Part shown: positions 44,369 through 53,569 of the stretch, one piece after another
Layout: every line of letters starts with the position of its first letter
Numbering within the stretch: the first letter of the stretch is position 1
Source: Lachnospiraceae bacterium
GTDB taxonomy: Bacteria; Bacillota; Clostridia; Lachnospirales; Lachnospiraceae
Length of the DNA: 64,000 nt
Direction: 5' to 3'
Assembly: GCA_017399685.1 (NCBI GenBank)
Contig: JAFQBM010000045.1
Coordinates: 1-64,000 of the forward strand
Notes under the pieces: model-generated
Seen by the model: the letters and a program-made list of their open reading frames with translations, nothing else
Databases searched by the model: none
Told to the model about the DNA's origin: nothing
Translations under genes and position numbers: made by a program

Positions 44369-45832
44369 ATGAATACTTCTATTGTACGTTATGTGTTAGG
44401 ATGGATTCTAAAAATTGAGGCACTCCTTATGTTGCTGCCTTTTGTAGTTGGTATCATTTATAGTGAAAAAGAAGCATTTTCTTACCTGATTGCATTAAGT
44501 ATCTGTGGAGTGCTTGGTATTATTTTTACCCTGAAAAAACCGGAGAGCTCTATTTTTTACCTAAAGGAGGGCTGTGTTGCCACTGCTCTTAGCTGGATTT
44601 TCTTAAGTTTATTTGGCTGTCTGCCTTTTATGCTCACCGGGGAAATTCCTGCATTTCATGATGCTTTGTTTGAAACCATTTCAGGCTTTACTACCACCGG
44701 GGCCAGTATTTTAAGCGATGTAGAAGCTTTGTCCCATTGTACCATATTCTGGCGAAGTTTTACCCACTGGATTGGTGGTATGGGAGTTTTAGTTTTCCTT
44801 TTAGCTATCATTCCGTTAAGCGGTGGTTCTAACATTAACCTTATGAGGGCAGAAAGTCCCGGTCCTTCTGTAGGTAAACTGGTTCCTAAAATCCGCTACA
44901 CTGCAAGGCTTTTATATATCATCTATATTATCCTGACTACCATCCAGATTGTGTTGCTTTTACTTGGAAAAATGCCATTATTTGAAGCCATTACGACCTC
45001 TTTTGGTACTGCCGGCACCGGTGGTTTCGGAATAAAAAACGATAGTATGATGGGTTATTCCCCATACATTCAATGGGTGGTTACCATTTTTATGATTTTG
45101 TTTGGTGTAAATTTTAATGCTTATTACTTTATCTTTTTAAAAGAATTTAAAAAGGCATTTTGTATTGAAGAGGTACGGTGTTATTTTCTTATTATCTTTA
45201 TTTCCACCACCATCATCTTCCTTAACATTCTCCAAACAGGTATGAAGGTCGGAGACTGTCTAAGACATGCTGCCTTTCAAGTGGGTTCCATCATGACCTC
45301 TACCGGATTTGCTACCGCAGATTTTAATCTTTGGCCGGAAACATCCAAAACCATTCTTGTACTTTTGATGTTTATTGGTGCCTGTGCCGGAAGTACCGGA
45401 GGCGGTATTAAGGTTTCACGTATTGTAATTATGATAAAAACCGTATTTAAGGAACTGCATTCTTATATTCACCCAAAGAGTATTAAGAAAATTAAGATGG
45501 ATGGAAAACCGGTGGAGCATGAAGTGGTAAGAGCCATTAATGTATATTTTATTACTTTTATCATCTTGTTTACTTTATCTGTTTTCGCACTTTCCTTTGA
45601 AGGGCATGATTTGATTACGAATTTTACTGCTGTCATCGCCACATTAAATAACATTGGTCCAGGATTGGAACTGGTAGGTCCTACGGGTAATTTCGGATTT
45701 TTCAGTCCATTTTCGAAGTATGTATTAATGTTTGATATGCTGGCTGGACGTTTGGAATTGTTTCCACTTTTAATTTTATTCCATCCAAATCTTTGGTCGG
45801 AAATGATACATTCAAAGAGAAAAATGCATTAG
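44369..45832 (+). CDS. trkH: Trk/Ktr-type potassium transporter membrane subunit
   Basis: A 487-aa K+ translocating subunit with four membrane-pore-membrane repeats. The selectivity-filter glycines are visible: ETISGFTTTGAS, SFGTAGTGGFG, GSIMTSTGFATAD and NIGPGLELVGPTG. GTPA-like GACAGSTGGGIKVSR is also present. AAAGGA precedes the ATG. It follows trkA by about 60 bases. Confidence 0.95.
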   Translation: MNTSIVRYVLGWILKIEALLMLLPFVVGIIYSEKEAFSYLIALSICGVLGIIFTLKKPESSIFYLKEGCVATALSWIFLSLFGCLPFMLTGEIPAFHDALFETISGFTTTGASILSDVEALSHCTIFWRSFTHWIGGMGVLVFLLAIIPLSGGSNINLMRAESPGPSVGKLVPKIRYTARLLYIIYIILTTIQIVLLLLGKMPLFEAITTSFGTAGTGGFGIKNDSMMGYSPYIQWVVTIFMILFGVNFNAYYFIFLKEFKKAFCIEEVRCYFLIIFISTTIIFLNILQTGMKVGDCLRHAAFQVGSIMTSTGFATADFNLWPETSKTILVLLMFIGACAGSTGGGIKVSRIVIMIKTVFKELHSYIHPKSIKKIKMDGKPVEHEVVRAINVYFITFIILFTLSVFALSFEGHDLITNFTAVIATLNNIGPGLELVGPTGNFGFFSPFSKYVLMFDMLAGRLELFPLLILFHPNLWSEMIHSKRKMH

Positions 45833-45887
45833 TGGACTATCATTCGTTATGTAAAATATTTAAAATTATCCAAATAAGAAACCCCCG

Positions 45888-45921
45888 GTTATTCTAATGA
45901 TTTGGAACTACCGGGGTTTTA
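45888..45921 (+). terminator. trkAH terminator
   Basis: CCCCGGT pairs with ACCGGGG within a longer imperfect stem, followed by TTTTATTG. Confidence 0.8.
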
Positions 45922-46066
45922 TTGATACTCTATTATTTGCAATTATATGATATAAGTATCAGAAGCCAAAAAGCTTTCGTTCTCAGAAAAAACTTTTTAA
46001 CTTTATGACACGAAAAAACATGCGGAAATAGCAATTTACACAGTAAATTAGTGGATTCCAAATGTT

Positions 46067-46921
46067 TTAGAATCCTTCGTTTTGTTTTTGAGTAGCTGCA
46101 AGATAAGATACATATTCTGCTACAATATCCACATCCGTATGGGCATACAGCATTCTGGCTCCTACTACATCTTCTATTTCGTTAAAATATAATTTCCCCT
46201 TATGAAATACAAAGTCGATTCCTGCCAGCCCAATATTTAAGCCTGATATTACCTTTTTTACCAATCTTTCTTCTTCTAAGTTTAAAACATATTCCGCTAC
46301 TGTTCCGCCAAGGCTGTAATTGCTTTTAAAATCGGTTTCGTTGGTTCGTAGCATGGCTTTTATAATACGATTTCCTATCACATAAACCCTGACATCCTTT
46401 CCCGGCTCATCCGCAAATTCCTGACATAAAAAGGGGTTACTTTCCTGCTTTTCTTGTAAATATCCAATTTTCTCCTCTTCATCTGGAGTTTGAATTAAAA
46501 ATACTTCTCCTCCGCCATGTCCATTTAAGGACTTTAATACATATGGATATTCTTCCAGCACTACACTCCCATAGAAACTATTCAGTACCGGAATTCCTTT
46601 TTGCACTGCATAACTATAAGCCAATGCTTTGTCATTCCCAATCAAAGTCACAAAGGAATCATTCCAGACTTTGATTCCCGCCATTTCAAAATGCTTTGCT
46701 AAAACATAATCTCTGCTACGGTTAATTACCAATACTGGCTTCGTATATTTTTCTCCCTTTATATAAAACTCCGTTTCCGAATTTTTTATCACCAGACCCA
46801 GTTCTTCTTTCAACACTAATGTTAGGGAAATACCATATTTTTCGCATTCCTTAAAGTATAAATTTACATATTCTATGTTTTTTAAATAATCTTCTTTTTC
46901 GTATAAAATCCACCAGTTCAT
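46067..46921 (-). CDS. RimK-like ATP-grasp ligase
   Basis: A 284-aa ATP-grasp enzyme that would join an amino acid or carboxylate to an amine. Motifs: PYVLKSLNGHGGGEVFLI (ATP-binding Lys and glycine loop), LCQEFADEPGKDVRVYVIG, then AMLRTNE and a C-terminal FNEIEDVVGAR with metal-binding Glu/Asn. ATG 46921 has GTGAGG upstream; the GTG at 46933 is less likely. It follows the DUF4846 gene by about 20 bases and probably forms an operon with it. It shares the AMLRTNE-DF phrase with the second ATP-grasp gene at 52.3 kb. The substrate is unknown. Confidence 0.85.
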   Translation of the reverse strand: MNWWILYEKEDYLKNIEYVNLYFKECEKYGISLTLVLKEELGLVIKNSETEFYIKGEKYTKPVLVINRSRDYVLAKHFEMAGIKVWNDSFVTLIGNDKALAYSYAVQKGIPVLNSFYGSVVLEEYPYVLKSLNGHGGGEVFLIQTPDEEEKIGYLQEKQESNPFLCQEFADEPGKDVRVYVIGNRIIKAMLRTNETDFKSNYSLGGTVAEYVLNLEEERLVKKVISGLNIGLAGIDFVFHKGKLYFNEIEDVVGARMLYAHTDVDIVAEYVSYLAATQKQNEGF

Positions 46922-46941
46922 GTCTGACCTCACATCTTGTT

Positions 46942-47874
46942 TTAATATTCCAACCGCTTTAAACTTCCCTCTTCAAAGGTATATTGTGGAGTAATGAAGG
47001 GATATGTCACTTCTTCCTCATAGTACCAAGGGTCGTTTTTGTGCTGCGGATTTTTCAATACATGAAATTCCTGTGCCGGCATGAAACCTTGTGCCAATAA
47101 AAATGCTTTCTTGCCACTTGCATCCTCACAGACATCTACTACCATAACTACATGTCCCGGACTTCCGCCATATAAAAATACATCACCAATCTGTACCTGG
47201 GAAAGTTCAATTTCCGTGGTTTCACTTTGCATAGACAAGGTTCCTGCATAGGTAAATACCATTCTCATGTAACTTTGAAAACATTCGTAAGAATCATCAT
47301 ACTCTTTGGTCTTTGACCAATAAGTGTCATTGCCCTCTACCATGATTCGATATCCATCTCTCCATTTTGTATACTCGGCTAAAAATCCATTGGTAAAATG
47401 AAATGCAATCCGATCATACTGTCCGGTACTTAAGAAATATTCCGCATACATCCGTATTACAGAATCCGCACACTGTTGTAAATCCCTTGCTTCTATTGGT
47501 AGTGCAAAAACTGCTGCATGAGCATTCTGGTTTCCTTTTTTTGTGCCATCGTATAAAATTACTTTAGCACCATCCTCTTTCATTTCGTAATTTCTGATAA
47601 AAGTTCCAAGACTCCCCTCTTCTTCAGAAGTTCTGGTATATCCATCCGGTACTGCGATTCGGGTTTCTAATGTCATACCTTCCGGGTGAATCAAGGAACT
47701 TTCCACACCGTCTTTACTGCCAGCTACCTTTTCATCGTTATCGTTTTGGTCTTTAAACAAATTTATGAAACTGCTCCCATTCGCGTTACTTGCATCTGAA
47801 CCCTTTTCTTTTACAAACAGTATCGTAGCTGCAAGTGCAATCACAAGAATTCCACCTAACATTTTCTTCTTCAT
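46942..47874 (-). CDS. DUF4846 family exported protein
   Basis: A 310-aa protein with an N-terminal membrane/signal helix (about 5-21) and an extracellular domain of the DUF4846 type. Family-like phrases are GSLGTFIRNYEMKEDGAKV, YDGTKKGNQNAHAAVFAL, DLQQCADSVIRMYAEYF, and GDVFLYGGSPGHVVMVVDV, whose His and Asp look catalytic-like. The function of the family is not known to me; the GSPGHV segment recalls NlpC/P60-like folds only loosely. GGAGGGGG precedes the ATG. First gene of a pair with the ATP-grasp ligase. Confidence 0.8.
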   Translation of the reverse strand: MKKKMLGGILVIALAATILFVKEKGSDASNANGSSFINLFKDQNDNDEKVAGSKDGVESSLIHPEGMTLETRIAVPDGYTRTSEEEGSLGTFIRNYEMKEDGAKVILYDGTKKGNQNAHAAVFALPIEARDLQQCADSVIRMYAEYFLSTGQYDRIAFHFTNGFLAEYTKWRDGYRIMVEGNDTYWSKTKEYDDSYECFQSYMRMVFTYAGTLSMQSETTEIELSQVQIGDVFLYGGSPGHVVMVVDVCEDASGKKAFLLAQGFMPAQEFHVLKNPQHKNDPWYYEEEVTYPFITPQYTFEEGSLKRLEY

Positions 47875-48102
47875 GCTTTCCCCCTCCTATCTAAACATCA
47901 ATGATTCACCAAGAATCTTGTAACCCACCACTATCTCGACTAAATATTAGTATATTCCATAAATCAAAAAAATCAACTTTTTTCTAATATCTTAAATATC
48001 ACAAAACAACAATATAAAATTTAATTTCATCATTTTTCATAATAGTTATAATTTTTACAGTTTGAAGATAATACCTATTTTTTTATTAAATTTCAAATTG
48101 AA

Positions 48103-48131
48103 TTGCTTTTTTTATTATTTTCAAGTATACT
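48103..48131 (+). promoter_or_regulatory. Promoter of the small TA-like pair
   Basis: -35 TTGCTT (48103..48108), a 17-base spacer and -10 TATACT (48126..48131). Confidence 0.7.
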
Positions 48132-48163
48132 AATAATAAACAATTATGAAAGGAGTGAAAATC

Positions 48164-48361
48164 ATGGCAACACAAAGCATTTTTCACAACATCATGATTC
48201 AAGATACTAAAACTGCCGAAGCATTCGTGAATGCTTTAGAGAATGCAGCTGCTGCCTCTGAAAAAATTACTCCACAAAAAGTATCCTCTAGAGATTTAAC
48301 AAAAGAGGAAATCAAAAATTTTTTTGGAGATGTTGCAAATGATGAATTATATACAAGCTAA
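48164..48361 (+). CDS. Putative antitoxin (65 aa)
   Basis: A 65-aa acidic, mostly helical protein (start MATQSIFHNIMIQDTKTAEA, end GDVANDELYTS). Two residue runs look like a partner-binding antitoxin tail (SSRDLTKEEIKNFFGDVA). ATG 48164 has AGGAG eight bases upstream. The next gene overlaps its end by about 20 bases. I see no HTH of my own certainty; the antitoxin call comes from size, order and overlap. Confidence 0.55.
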   Translation: MATQSIFHNIMIQDTKTAEAFVNALENAAAASEKITPQKVSSRDLTKEEIKNFFGDVANDELYTS

Positions 48362-48947
48362 TGTTTTAGATATACTTGAAAATGTTGGAGAGGATAATTG
48401 TCAAAAAATCCTCTCCTCTTTTATCTGTCCTCTTAATCTTGATGTTGAGGACTTTATTCGTACTAAAGCCATTCCCTTTGCCAAGCAAAAAATAGCAATC
48501 AGTTATCTTATTTTTGTGGAACAGGATAACCAAAGATATTTTGTTGGATATTATACTCTTGCAAATAAATTTGTTTGTGTAAACAGTTCTTCTCTCAGTA
48601 AAACCATGCAGAAGAAAATCAATAAATTTTCACAGTACGACCCAGAATCACATCGCTTTATGATTTCCATGCCTCTTATTGCACAGCTTGGCAAAAACTT
48701 TAGCACTACTCTTCCTGTCAAAATGCCAGGTACAGACCTGCTCGAAATGGCATTAGAGAGAGTTCTTGAAATAGAACATCTTATCGGTGGCAAAACGGCT
48801 TACATAGAGTGCAATAATCATCCAAAATTATTTGATTTTTATTCAACAGCAGGATTTTTTCCATTTGATGAACGTGTCCGACAAATAAGTGAACCAAATA
48901 ATGCAGATGATGTACTTGTTCAAATGCTAAAATATTTTAATCATTAA
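48339..48947 (+). CDS. GNAT-like acetyltransferase, putative toxin
   Basis: A 202-aa protein with a GNAT-like layout: a beta strand pair (ISYLIFVEQDNQRYFVGYYTL), a long middle region, ALERVLEIEHLIGGKTAYIE as the CoA-side helix and strand, and CNNHPKLFDFYSTAGFFPF at the end, matching the usual N...FYxxxGF motif. GGAG lies nine bases before ATG 48339 (a second ATG follows immediately). Pairs of a small helical protein and a GNAT toxin acetylate aminoacyl-tRNA in known systems; here that is inference. Confidence 0.6.
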   Translation: MMNYIQANVLDILENVGEDNCQKILSSFICPLNLDVEDFIRTKAIPFAKQKIAISYLIFVEQDNQRYFVGYYTLANKFVCVNSSSLSKTMQKKINKFSQYDPESHRFMISMPLIAQLGKNFSTTLPVKMPGTDLLEMALERVLEIEHLIGGKTAYIECNNHPKLFDFYSTAGFFPFDERVRQISEPNNADDVLVQMLKYFNH

Positions 48948-48957
48948 AAATACTTTC

Positions 48958-49746
48958 CTAATTTCCCACACTTTCATACTTTTTCATTCCGAACTTCCAT
49001 AACTTTAACGCAAGCACTACCAAAACAATCAATATCCCCCACTCATACACTATGTATAAAAAGGATTCTTTCCCCAACATACAGCTCACAGGATAATAAC
49101 TTACAAATCCATAAGGAATCACTATGGTAAGTACAAACTTTATCCCTAAGCCAAATGCCTCTAACGGATACTGGGCAAAATCAGCGAAAGAAAAAATCAT
49201 CCAGATAATATTATTGGACCTTATGACCCAGAAAGAGGATACCGCAAAAATCAGATTTATGGATGCAATGATAAGAGTTCCCATCAAGATAATCAAAAGC
49301 CACAGACAGACATTGGAAATAGTTAATGTTAAATCAAGTCCATCTGCTGCAACCTTGGTAACAGCAATTCCTAAAACAAAGGTGCCTACCCCATCTAACT
49401 GAATTTTTTGTCCCACAATCTGAAATAATTCATTGGCAGGCCGAACCAGTAAAATATCAAAGGTTCCCCTCCGGATAAATTCTTTTCCTATAATCCATAG
49501 ATTATCAAAGAAAATATGATTCAGTCCACGACACAAGGTAAAGATTCCATAAACCAGAAGAACTTCACTATAAGTCCACCCTGCAAACACCTTTACATTA
49601 TCAAAAATCGTCCATAAAAATATGATAGATGAAATCTGCATTAATAAAGTCGAAAGGGCTCCCACTATCATATCAAATTTATATTGTTTCATTACATTAA
49701 AATTCATTTTCGCCATACATAGATATAATTTCATATATTTCGCCAT
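48958..49746 (-). CDS. ABC-2 type permease, second subunit
   Basis: A 262-aa membrane protein with about six helices, of the DUF990-like ABC-2 family. It contains FIRRGTFDILLVRPANELFQ, the conserved cytoplasmic loop of this group. ATG 49746 has GGTGG upstream; an in-frame TTG at 49752 is the alternative. It overlaps or abuts the previous permease stop. Confidence 0.85.
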   Translation of the reverse strand: MAKYMKLYLCMAKMNFNVMKQYKFDMIVGALSTLLMQISSIIFLWTIFDNVKVFAGWTYSEVLLVYGIFTLCRGLNHIFFDNLWIIGKEFIRRGTFDILLVRPANELFQIVGQKIQLDGVGTFVLGIAVTKVAADGLDLTLTISNVCLWLLIILMGTLIIASINLIFAVSSFWVIRSNNIIWMIFSFADFAQYPLEAFGLGIKFVLTIVIPYGFVSYYPVSCMLGKESFLYIVYEWGILIVLVVLALKLWKFGMKKYESVGN

Positions 49747-49748
49747 AA

Positions 49749-50567
49749 TCAACCACCATTTATTTGAATTTTTTTCATAATTACTTTAAACAGTACCTTT
49801 GTGGACACCATTAAAATCAGTACCCATAAGACCTGAATCAACATATTCCCGAGGGCTTCCTTGCTTACGCCAAACAGATAAATTTTGATTGGTACATCAA
49901 TTAAGGTTTTAAATGGCAATACATCACAAATTCCATTAAACCATGACGGTAAAAATGCCAATGGCACCACTGCTCCTGAGAACAATTTTACCAAAGCCTG
50001 ACGGATTACCCTAAGTCCCCAGCCATTTTCCGTCCAAAAGGTCAAAAGTCCAAAAATAATATCTACATAAATCGAAATTAAAATTGCCAAAACCACGCTT
50101 CCTAAAAATAAGAGGTTTGCCAAAAGATTTCTTTGTATAAAAATAGTTAGAAAAATAATGCAAAAAATCAGAATCGGCAGAATCATTGTAAATATACTTG
50201 CAGTCAGAGAGCCAATACTCTCAAAAAACAGACTTGGAATAAAACCAATGGGTTTCGTAAGTTTCGTAGCAATTTCCCCACTCTTTACCATATCAGAAAT
50301 TCGCAAGGTAATTCCAAATTCCATCAATTTATAAATTGCATTGCTAAAAATGACGTATGTACTCATCTGGACTAAGGAAAACTCATTCAAAGTGTCTGTG
50401 CCGTCATATACCCTGCACCAGATATAATAAAAGATATAGATTTGCAGAATCCCCACAACAATACTGGCAACGGTACTCATTCTATAGGCGAAGTTATCTT
50501 TAAACTGTATTTTTATCAAGGCAAAATACTTTTTCATTTTATTGCTAATTGCTTTCAACTTTATCAC
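49749..50567 (-). CDS. ABC-2 type permease, first subunit (DUF990-like)
   Basis: A 272-aa membrane protein with about six helices. The conserved loop is VKSGEIATKLTKPIGFIPSLF, homologous to that of its neighbour. The start is uncertain: GTG 50567 lies inside the ATPase gene, and ATG 50537 (MKKYFALIKI) is an alternative with a poor ribosome binding site. Part of the ATPase-permease-permease operon. Confidence 0.85.
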   Translation of the reverse strand: MIKLKAISNKMKKYFALIKIQFKDNFAYRMSTVASIVVGILQIYIFYYIWCRVYDGTDTLNEFSLVQMSTYVIFSNAIYKLMEFGITLRISDMVKSGEIATKLTKPIGFIPSLFFESIGSLTASIFTMILPILIFCIIFLTIFIQRNLLANLLFLGSVVLAILISIYVDIIFGLLTFWTENGWGLRVIRQALVKLFSGAVVPLAFLPSWFNGICDVLPFKTLIDVPIKIYLFGVSKEALGNMLIQVLWVLILMVSTKVLFKVIMKKIQINGG

Positions 50568-51534
50568 CCCTGCCGTCGTAAAGTTCCTTAATTAATTGCT
50601 CTAATCCATTATTCTCCATGGATATGTCCTTGACCTTAAAGTTCTGAAAATAATAGTTCACAACCTCTGCAACACTTATCTTATTTTTATCAATGACTAA
50701 TTCAATCATTCCGTCCTGATTGCCTTTTTTCTGATATTCTTTATAGATATCTCTTCCTGCATCATAATCCTCAAGATAAAATTTAACCTTATGATAGTCT
50801 CCTACATTTTTCTTTATTTCTTCAATCTTACCATCAAATAAAATCTTACCCTTGTCCAATACGATAATTCTATTACACAACTTTTCTATTTCTTCCATAT
50901 CGTGTGAAGTTAAGAATACCGTGGTATTTAGTTCCTCATTGATTTGGCGGATGCAATGTAAAAAATTATCTTTGGCGAAAATATCAAGACCTATGGTAGG
51001 TTCATCCAGAAATAAGATTTCCGGGTCATGTAACAATGCTCCCCCAAGTTCACATTTCATTTTTTGTCCTAAACTTAACTTTCTTACCGGAGTATTCAGT
51101 AAATCCTTAATTTCCAGCAGTTCTGAAATCCGCTTTAAATTTTCCTCAAACCGTGTCTTAGGTACTTCATATAAGACTTCAAAATACTTATAACTGTCAA
51201 TCACCGGCAAGTCATACCATAGATTACTCCGTTGCCCGAATACCACACTAAACCTCATATTTTTTTGAATACGGTTATGTTTCACAGAGTCGCCAAACAT
51301 AAAAACATTTCCTTTGGTAGGGGTTAAAATCCCTGTCATCATCTTAATGGTGGTAGATTTTCCTGCTCCGTTCAGCCCGATGTAACCAACAGTTTCACCC
51401 TTTTTTATCTTTAGAGAAACATCATCCACCGCCGTAATATGTTTGTATTTGGTAGAAAACAAATCGGCGAAAAAATTCTTACCTTTACAAGGTACTTTAT
51501 ATTCTTTTGTTACGTGTTCTAATTCAATTACCAA
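50545..51534 (-). CDS. ABC transporter ATPase (NatA-like, DUF990-permease partner)
   Basis: A 329-aa ATPase with Walker A GYIGLNGAGKSTTIKMMTGI near residue 55, the signature LSLGQKMKCELGGALLHDP and Walker B ILFLDEPTIGLD. The insertion between residues 15 and 45 (KGKNFFADLFSTKYKHITAV) is typical of this exporter group. It begins at TTG 51534 with AAGGAG seven bases upstream. It heads the operon; the exported substrate is not predictable. Confidence 0.92.
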   Translation of the reverse strand: MVIELEHVTKEYKVPCKGKNFFADLFSTKYKHITAVDDVSLKIKKGETVGYIGLNGAGKSTTIKMMTGILTPTKGNVFMFGDSVKHNRIQKNMRFSVVFGQRSNLWYDLPVIDSYKYFEVLYEVPKTRFEENLKRISELLEIKDLLNTPVRKLSLGQKMKCELGGALLHDPEILFLDEPTIGLDIFAKDNFLHCIRQINEELNTTVFLTSHDMEEIEKLCNRIIVLDKGKILFDGKIEEIKKNVGDYHKVKFYLEDYDAGRDIYKEYQKKGNQDGMIELVIDKNKISVAEVVNYYFQNFKVKDISMENNGLEQLIKELYDGRGDKVESN

Positions 51535-51625
51535 TATTTTTCTCCTTTCCTACAATGTCCGGACTCATTTTTATTACATCACCGATTCTACCTCAATTCT
51601 TTACTTTTGTATATTACCCACTTTT

Positions 51626-51751
51626 TTGTAACTATACCTACGCCTATCTGCTCTGAATAAAGTGTAAAACGCATATTATCCAGCTAATTTGTAACTATAC
51701 CTACGCCTATCTGCTCTGAATAAAGTGTAAAACGCATATTATCCAGCTAAT
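51626..51751. repeat. Perfect tandem duplication of a 63-bp unit
   Basis: Two adjacent identical copies, 51626..51688 and 51689..51751, each starting TTGTAACTATACCTACGCC and ending CCAGCTAAT. The unit is upstream of the ABC export operon. No gene lies in it. Confidence 0.95.
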
Positions 51752-51814
51752 ACATTCAGCTATAAAATTCCCCTTATTACTTTGTGTTCCACCCTCTAAC
51801 CTACATAAACAAAA

Positions 51815-51910
51815 AAGAGGCTTGTCTCATAAAAAAATTCTTTAAGATATCTCGCTATTTCATCTGCAATCCAGCTATATCTTAAAGAATTTTTTATTTG
51901 TCAGCCTCTT
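51815..51910 (-). terminator. Long hairpin after hxlR, terminator or MITE-like
   Basis: AAGAGGCT pairs with AGCCTCTT at the base, and ATAAAAAA-TTCTTTAAGATAT pairs with its complement inside, leaving a loop of about 25 bases. A run of six T follows on the minus strand, so it works as the hxlR terminator. A 96-bp near-palindrome also resembles a miniature element or IS end. Confidence 0.75.
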
Positions 51911-51914
51911 CCTT

Positions 51915-52283
51915 TTATTGTTCTTCCTCTGATATCAGACCTTTTTCCATCAAAAAATCCGTATTATCGTATTCTATCATCATTTCAATGCCAATACTCT
52001 GCATGATTTCTACTGCCTTTCGCATTTTCTGACCCCGTTCTGTCAAAAAATACTCAACTCTCAGAGGATATCCTTCATAGGATTTTTTATCCACCATTCC
52101 ATATTCCATTAATTCTTTTAACTGTTCAATGAGCATTTTTTGTGAAATGCCCGCAATCCCTTCCTTTAACTCTGATAAGGATTGATGTTGCCATAACTGC
52201 CACATAATAATCGGTTTCCACTTTCCTTTTATGACATCATGGGTTAGTTCCAAAGGGCAGGTGTATTCTTTTCTTGTTTTCAT
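51915..52283 (-). CDS. HxlR-family transcriptional regulator
   Basis: A 122-aa winged-HTH regulator: CPLELTHDVIKGKWKPIIMW at the N-terminus, GISQKMLIEQLKELMEYGMV recognition helices, and REYFLTERG-type wing (VEYFLTERGQKMRKAVEIM). It is 19 bases after the ATP-grasp gene on the same strand, so the two are likely co-transcribed. HxlR proteins often sense oxidants or aldehydes; here the N-terminal Cys-Pro is conserved. Confidence 0.92.
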   Translation of the reverse strand: MKTRKEYTCPLELTHDVIKGKWKPIIMWQLWQHQSLSELKEGIAGISQKMLIEQLKELMEYGMVDKKSYEGYPLRVEYFLTERGQKMRKAVEIMQSIGIEMMIEYDNTDFLMEKGLISEEEQ

Positions 52284-52302
52284 TACTTTTCTCCTTTGTT
52301 CT

Positions 52303-53187
52303 TTAAAAATCAGGCATTTTTTCCTTAATATATTTTAAAATTTCCTCTGCCGTATTGACTCCCGTACAATCGTATAAATTCTTAAAATGGGCATTAGAAT
52401 TTACCTCACAAAGGATTGGTTCGTCCTTTTCACCAAATAAAATGTCCACTCCTGCAAAATCCAGTTTTAACTTTTTACAGACCTGAATTGCCATTCTTTC
52501 CTGTTCTTCAGATGGAATGTATGGCTGCATACTTCCTCCATTGGTGATATTGGCACGAAAATCATGTTCATTGGTTCGAAGCATGGCTGCCACCACCTTC
52601 CCTCCTACTACCTGGATTCTTACATCACGTCCATAGGAAGTTTTGATGTATTCCTGAATTAAAAAAGGACGGTTCCCAATATGTTTTATCACTTTTATCA
52701 TTTCTTCCTGGTCATGTACCAGATAAACCTGTGCTCCAAAAGAGCCGTTACATTCCTTAAAAACAAGGGGATATCCCCACCCATACTGCTTTGCCGATGC
52801 CACTTGATGAAAAAAGGTGGTGTCAGGAAACCCTTCTAATTGGAATACTTTTGGCGCGACTATGGTTTTTGGCATTCTGATTCCGGAATCGTATAGGGAA
52901 AAGAACGTATTGGATTTATCATCGCAGGCTGCTATGGCTGCGGCAGAATTAAACACCCTAAACCCATTCTTTTCAAACATCTGTGCCAGCCGGATATCCT
53001 TGTCCCAAAACAAAATAAAATCCGGCTTTTTCTCCTCATGCTCCCACGCAAAATACAGCCAGCCCTCTTCATTGGTTACGATTTTAAGTTCTATTTCTAA
53101 TTTATCCGCTGCCTCTGCAAGCATGGAGAATAATTCATTAAATTTCTGCTTATTTAAATATGCATTTACAATTAACCATCCAAACAT
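52303..53187 (-). CDS. RimK-like ATP-grasp ligase (second copy)
   Basis: A 294-aa ATP-grasp enzyme. The N-terminal pre-ATP-grasp domain (about 1-100) is followed by YPLVFKECNGSFGAQVYLV (ATP Lys, glycine loop), LIQEYIKTSYGRDVRIQVVG, then AAMLRTNEHDFRANITNGG and CEVNSNAHFKNLY with metal ligands. Phrase order matches the 46-kb ligase, so they are paralogues. GAAAGGAA precedes the ATG. It is coupled to hxlR. The substrate is unknown. Confidence 0.87.
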   Translation of the reverse strand: MFGWLIVNAYLNKQKFNELFSMLAEAADKLEIELKIVTNEEGWLYFAWEHEEKKPDFILFWDKDIRLAQMFEKNGFRVFNSAAAIAACDDKSNTFFSLYDSGIRMPKTIVAPKVFQLEGFPDTTFFHQVASAKQYGWGYPLVFKECNGSFGAQVYLVHDQEEMIKVIKHIGNRPFLIQEYIKTSYGRDVRIQVVGGKVVAAMLRTNEHDFRANITNGGSMQPYIPSEEQERMAIQVCKKLKLDFAGVDILFGEKDEPILCEVNSNAHFKNLYDCTGVNTAEEILKYIKEKMPDF

Positions 53188-53215
53188 GATTTTTTCCTTT
53201 CAAAATCTTATTTTT

Positions 53216-53569
53216 TCAACGCTTTATTGAATTCCTGATTTTCAATATCTCCTGTGGTGTTCTATCTTTTCTGTCTTCATACTTACAACCACACATATTA
53301 CAAAAAGTACTGCCTTCACAAATTGTTCTACTTCCACAAACACCACATTCCCATTTTCCATTTACCAACTCTATTTTTATATTTTTGTGCCGGCTATAAT
53401 ATTTATCTATTCTTTTATCCTGCTGAAACTCAATCAATAAAAGCCCCACAAAACTAATTAATATACCAGCACCTACCATAAACAGAAGATTCGCAATGAT
53501 AGAAATATAGTAGCATTCAAAAAATGTATTTAACCACTGCAATATACCCGGTACAATCAACATACTCAT
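53216..53569 (-). CDS. Membrane protein with C-terminal zinc ribbon
   Basis: A 117-aa protein with two membrane helices (about 5-25 and 30-50) and a C-terminal four-cysteine zinc ribbon (CGVCGSR, then CNMCGCKYEDR). The start is unclear: ATG 53569 lies within the hicB frame and has no strong ribosome binding site; the frame stays open to 53608. It overlaps hicB by about 50 bases in another frame. Function unknown; the N-terminus may have been altered by recombination into hicB. Confidence 0.55.
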   Translation of the reverse strand: MSMLIVPGILQWLNTFFECYYISIIANLLFMVGAGILISFVGLLLIEFQQDKRIDKYYSRHKNIKIELVNGKWECGVCGSRTICEGSTFCNMCGCKYEDRKDRTPQEILKIRNSIKR

